Under the pieces are notes generated by a model, which saw nothing but the letters and a program-made list of their open reading frames with translations, had not been told where the DNA came from and did not search any database. A DNA stretch of 33,619 nt, from assembly GCF_000735195.1 (NCBI RefSeq), contig NZ_JPIM01000029.1, positions 8,001 to 41,619 on the forward strand. Reading direction: 5' to 3'. Source of the DNA: Chloroflexus sp. MS-G (GTDB lineage: Bacteria > Chloroflexota > Chloroflexia > Chloroflexales > Chloroflexaceae). This document shows, in pieces, positions 33,064 to 33,619 of the stretch (positions are counted from its first letter, which is position 1; every line of letters begins with the position of its first letter). A program made the translations under genes and the position numbers.

Positions 33064-33619
33064 ATGATTATCTGTCCCTCTTGCGGTGCTCCAAACGATC
33101 CAACCAACCGCTTCTGTGATCAGTGCGGTCGGCGCTTAACCGAGCCTGAGCCTGTACCGACACCCACTGCCACGGCCCATGATCAACCCACAGCCCTCGC
33201 CACGTCGTGTCCGTCGTGCGGTACTGCCATCTTACCCGGTGAGCGCTTTTGCAGCATCTGCGGCGCCGATTTGCTGGCAATACCACCATCATCAATGCCT
33301 GCTTCCGAGCAAGCAACCCTCATTACACCACCACCATCACCAAAACTCGTGTGCCCCGAGTGCGGCGATCCAGTATTACCAGGCGAACGCTTCTGCGACA
33401 ATTGCGGCGCCGATCTAAAAGCATCTACGTTATCATCCACCGAGGCGCCAACCGTCATCGCTCCACCCACCGAGGCGCCGACCCTCACTGCCCCACCCGC
33501 CGAGGCGCCGACCGTCATTGCTCCACCCGCCGAGGCGCCGACCGTCATTGCTCCACCCGCCGAGGCGCCGACCGTCATTGCTCCACCCACCGGGGCGCCG
33601 ACCGTCATTGCTCCACCCA
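33064..33619 (+). CDS. Triple zinc-ribbon protein with tandem Pro/Thr repeats (cut by window edge)
   Basis: Open from the ATG at 33064 (GAGG 8 nt upstream) to the window end, so 185 residues are visible and the C terminus is missing. Three zinc ribbons stand in series: C4/C7/C18/C21, C49/C52/C63/C66 and C97/C100/C111/C114, the second and third near-identical in their LPGERFC cores. From residue 127 a 10-residue repeat of the type EAPTVIAPPA runs to the edge, giving a stiff Pro-rich linker with one Thr at a fixed place per unit. The rest may hold a membrane or effector domain; none can be seen. Each repeat Thr could be a kinase site for the neighbouring kinase, which is inference. Reverse-strand coding across this region is an artefact of the repeat. 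Confidence 0.85.
   Translation, partial: MIICPSCGAPNDPTNRFCDQCGRRLTEPEPVPTPTATAHDQPTALATSCPSCGTAILPGERFCSICGADLLAIPPSSMPASEQATLITPPPSPKLVCPECGDPVLPGERFCDNCGADLKASTLSSTEAPTVIAPPTEAPTLTAPPAEAPTVIAPPAEAPTVIAPPAEAPTVIAPPTGAPTVIAPP
33442..33619 (+). repeat. 30-bp in-frame tandem repeat (about 6 units)
   Basis: Units begin at 33442, 33472, 33502, 33532, 33562 and 33592 (last one cut). Each encodes ten residues; most differences are at one or two bases, and the third to fifth units are almost identical. The low divergence suggests recent copy-number change by slippage or unequal recombination. The total copy number is unknown because the array runs off the window. Confidence 0.93.

Noticed and set aside
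33183..33608. 141-codon minus-strand frame encoding a GASAGGAMTV-type repeat
   Set aside because: It is the antisense reading of the 30-bp repeat and zinc-ribbon gene, with no start signal.
33442..33619. Regular 30-bp repeats as a CRISPR array
   Set aside because: Units abut without spacers and stay in frame in an Ala/Pro-rich protein; no cas genes nearby.

Overview
The window looks like chromosomal DNA of a filamentous anoxygenic phototroph of the genus Chloroflexus or a close relative. This is an inference from content: bacteriochlorophyll genes (bchM, acsF, bchH, a PucC/Bch2-type carrier) run in one direction into a full hem set (hemA, C, D, B, E, L), base composition is moderately GC-rich, and there is a Chloroflexota-style cluster of zinc-ribbon kinases and phosphatases. 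No tRNA, rRNA, intact insertion sequence or CRISPR array was seen.

Region 1 (1-13016, all minus strand) is a tetrapyrrole supercluster. In transcription order it reads bchM, a small His-rich membrane-anchored protein, acsF, bchH, bch2/pucC, then after a 181-bp gap with a likely promoter and structured leader, hemA, hemC, hemD, hemB, hemE and the start of hemL. Together these cover glutamyl-tRNA to uroporphyrinogen III and coproporphyrinogen III, then Mg insertion (H subunit only), Mg-protoporphyrin methylation and aerobic ring-E closure. Several genes are coupled by ATGA overlaps. A strong hairpin lies between acsF and bchH.

Region 2 (13017-18100) begins with a 560-bp divergent AT-rich intergenic region holding a good Fur-box-like site. 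Three plus-strand genes follow: a low-specificity threonine aldolase, a PAS/GAF/GAF/GGDEF diguanylate cyclase, and a long-form threonine dehydratase whose start overlaps the cyclase gene.

Region 3 (18101-24384) is accessory in character. It holds the wreck of a BglII/BstYI-like type II restriction-modification operon, an MNT-HEPN pair, a CxxC-bearing methyltransferase, a gamma-glutamylcyclotransferase coupled to an unknown protein with a HEPN-like R-x4-H motif, a DinB-family protein, an AI-2E-family permease, and an XRE-cupin regulator with its own promoter and possible operator.

Region 4 (24614-33619) is the most system-like part. A zinc-ribbon/FHA/FHA/ABC exporter is divergent from a tight plus-strand run: zinc-ribbon PP2C phosphatase, second zinc-ribbon PP2C phosphatase with a kinase-like remnant inside, zinc-ribbon Ser/Thr kinase with membrane helices, VWA protein, and a cut-off protein with three zinc ribbons followed by a 10-residue tandem repeat. 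Nine zinc ribbons occur in five of the six proteins. The set resembles a phospho-threonine switch (kinase, phosphatases, FHA readers) controlling an exporter.
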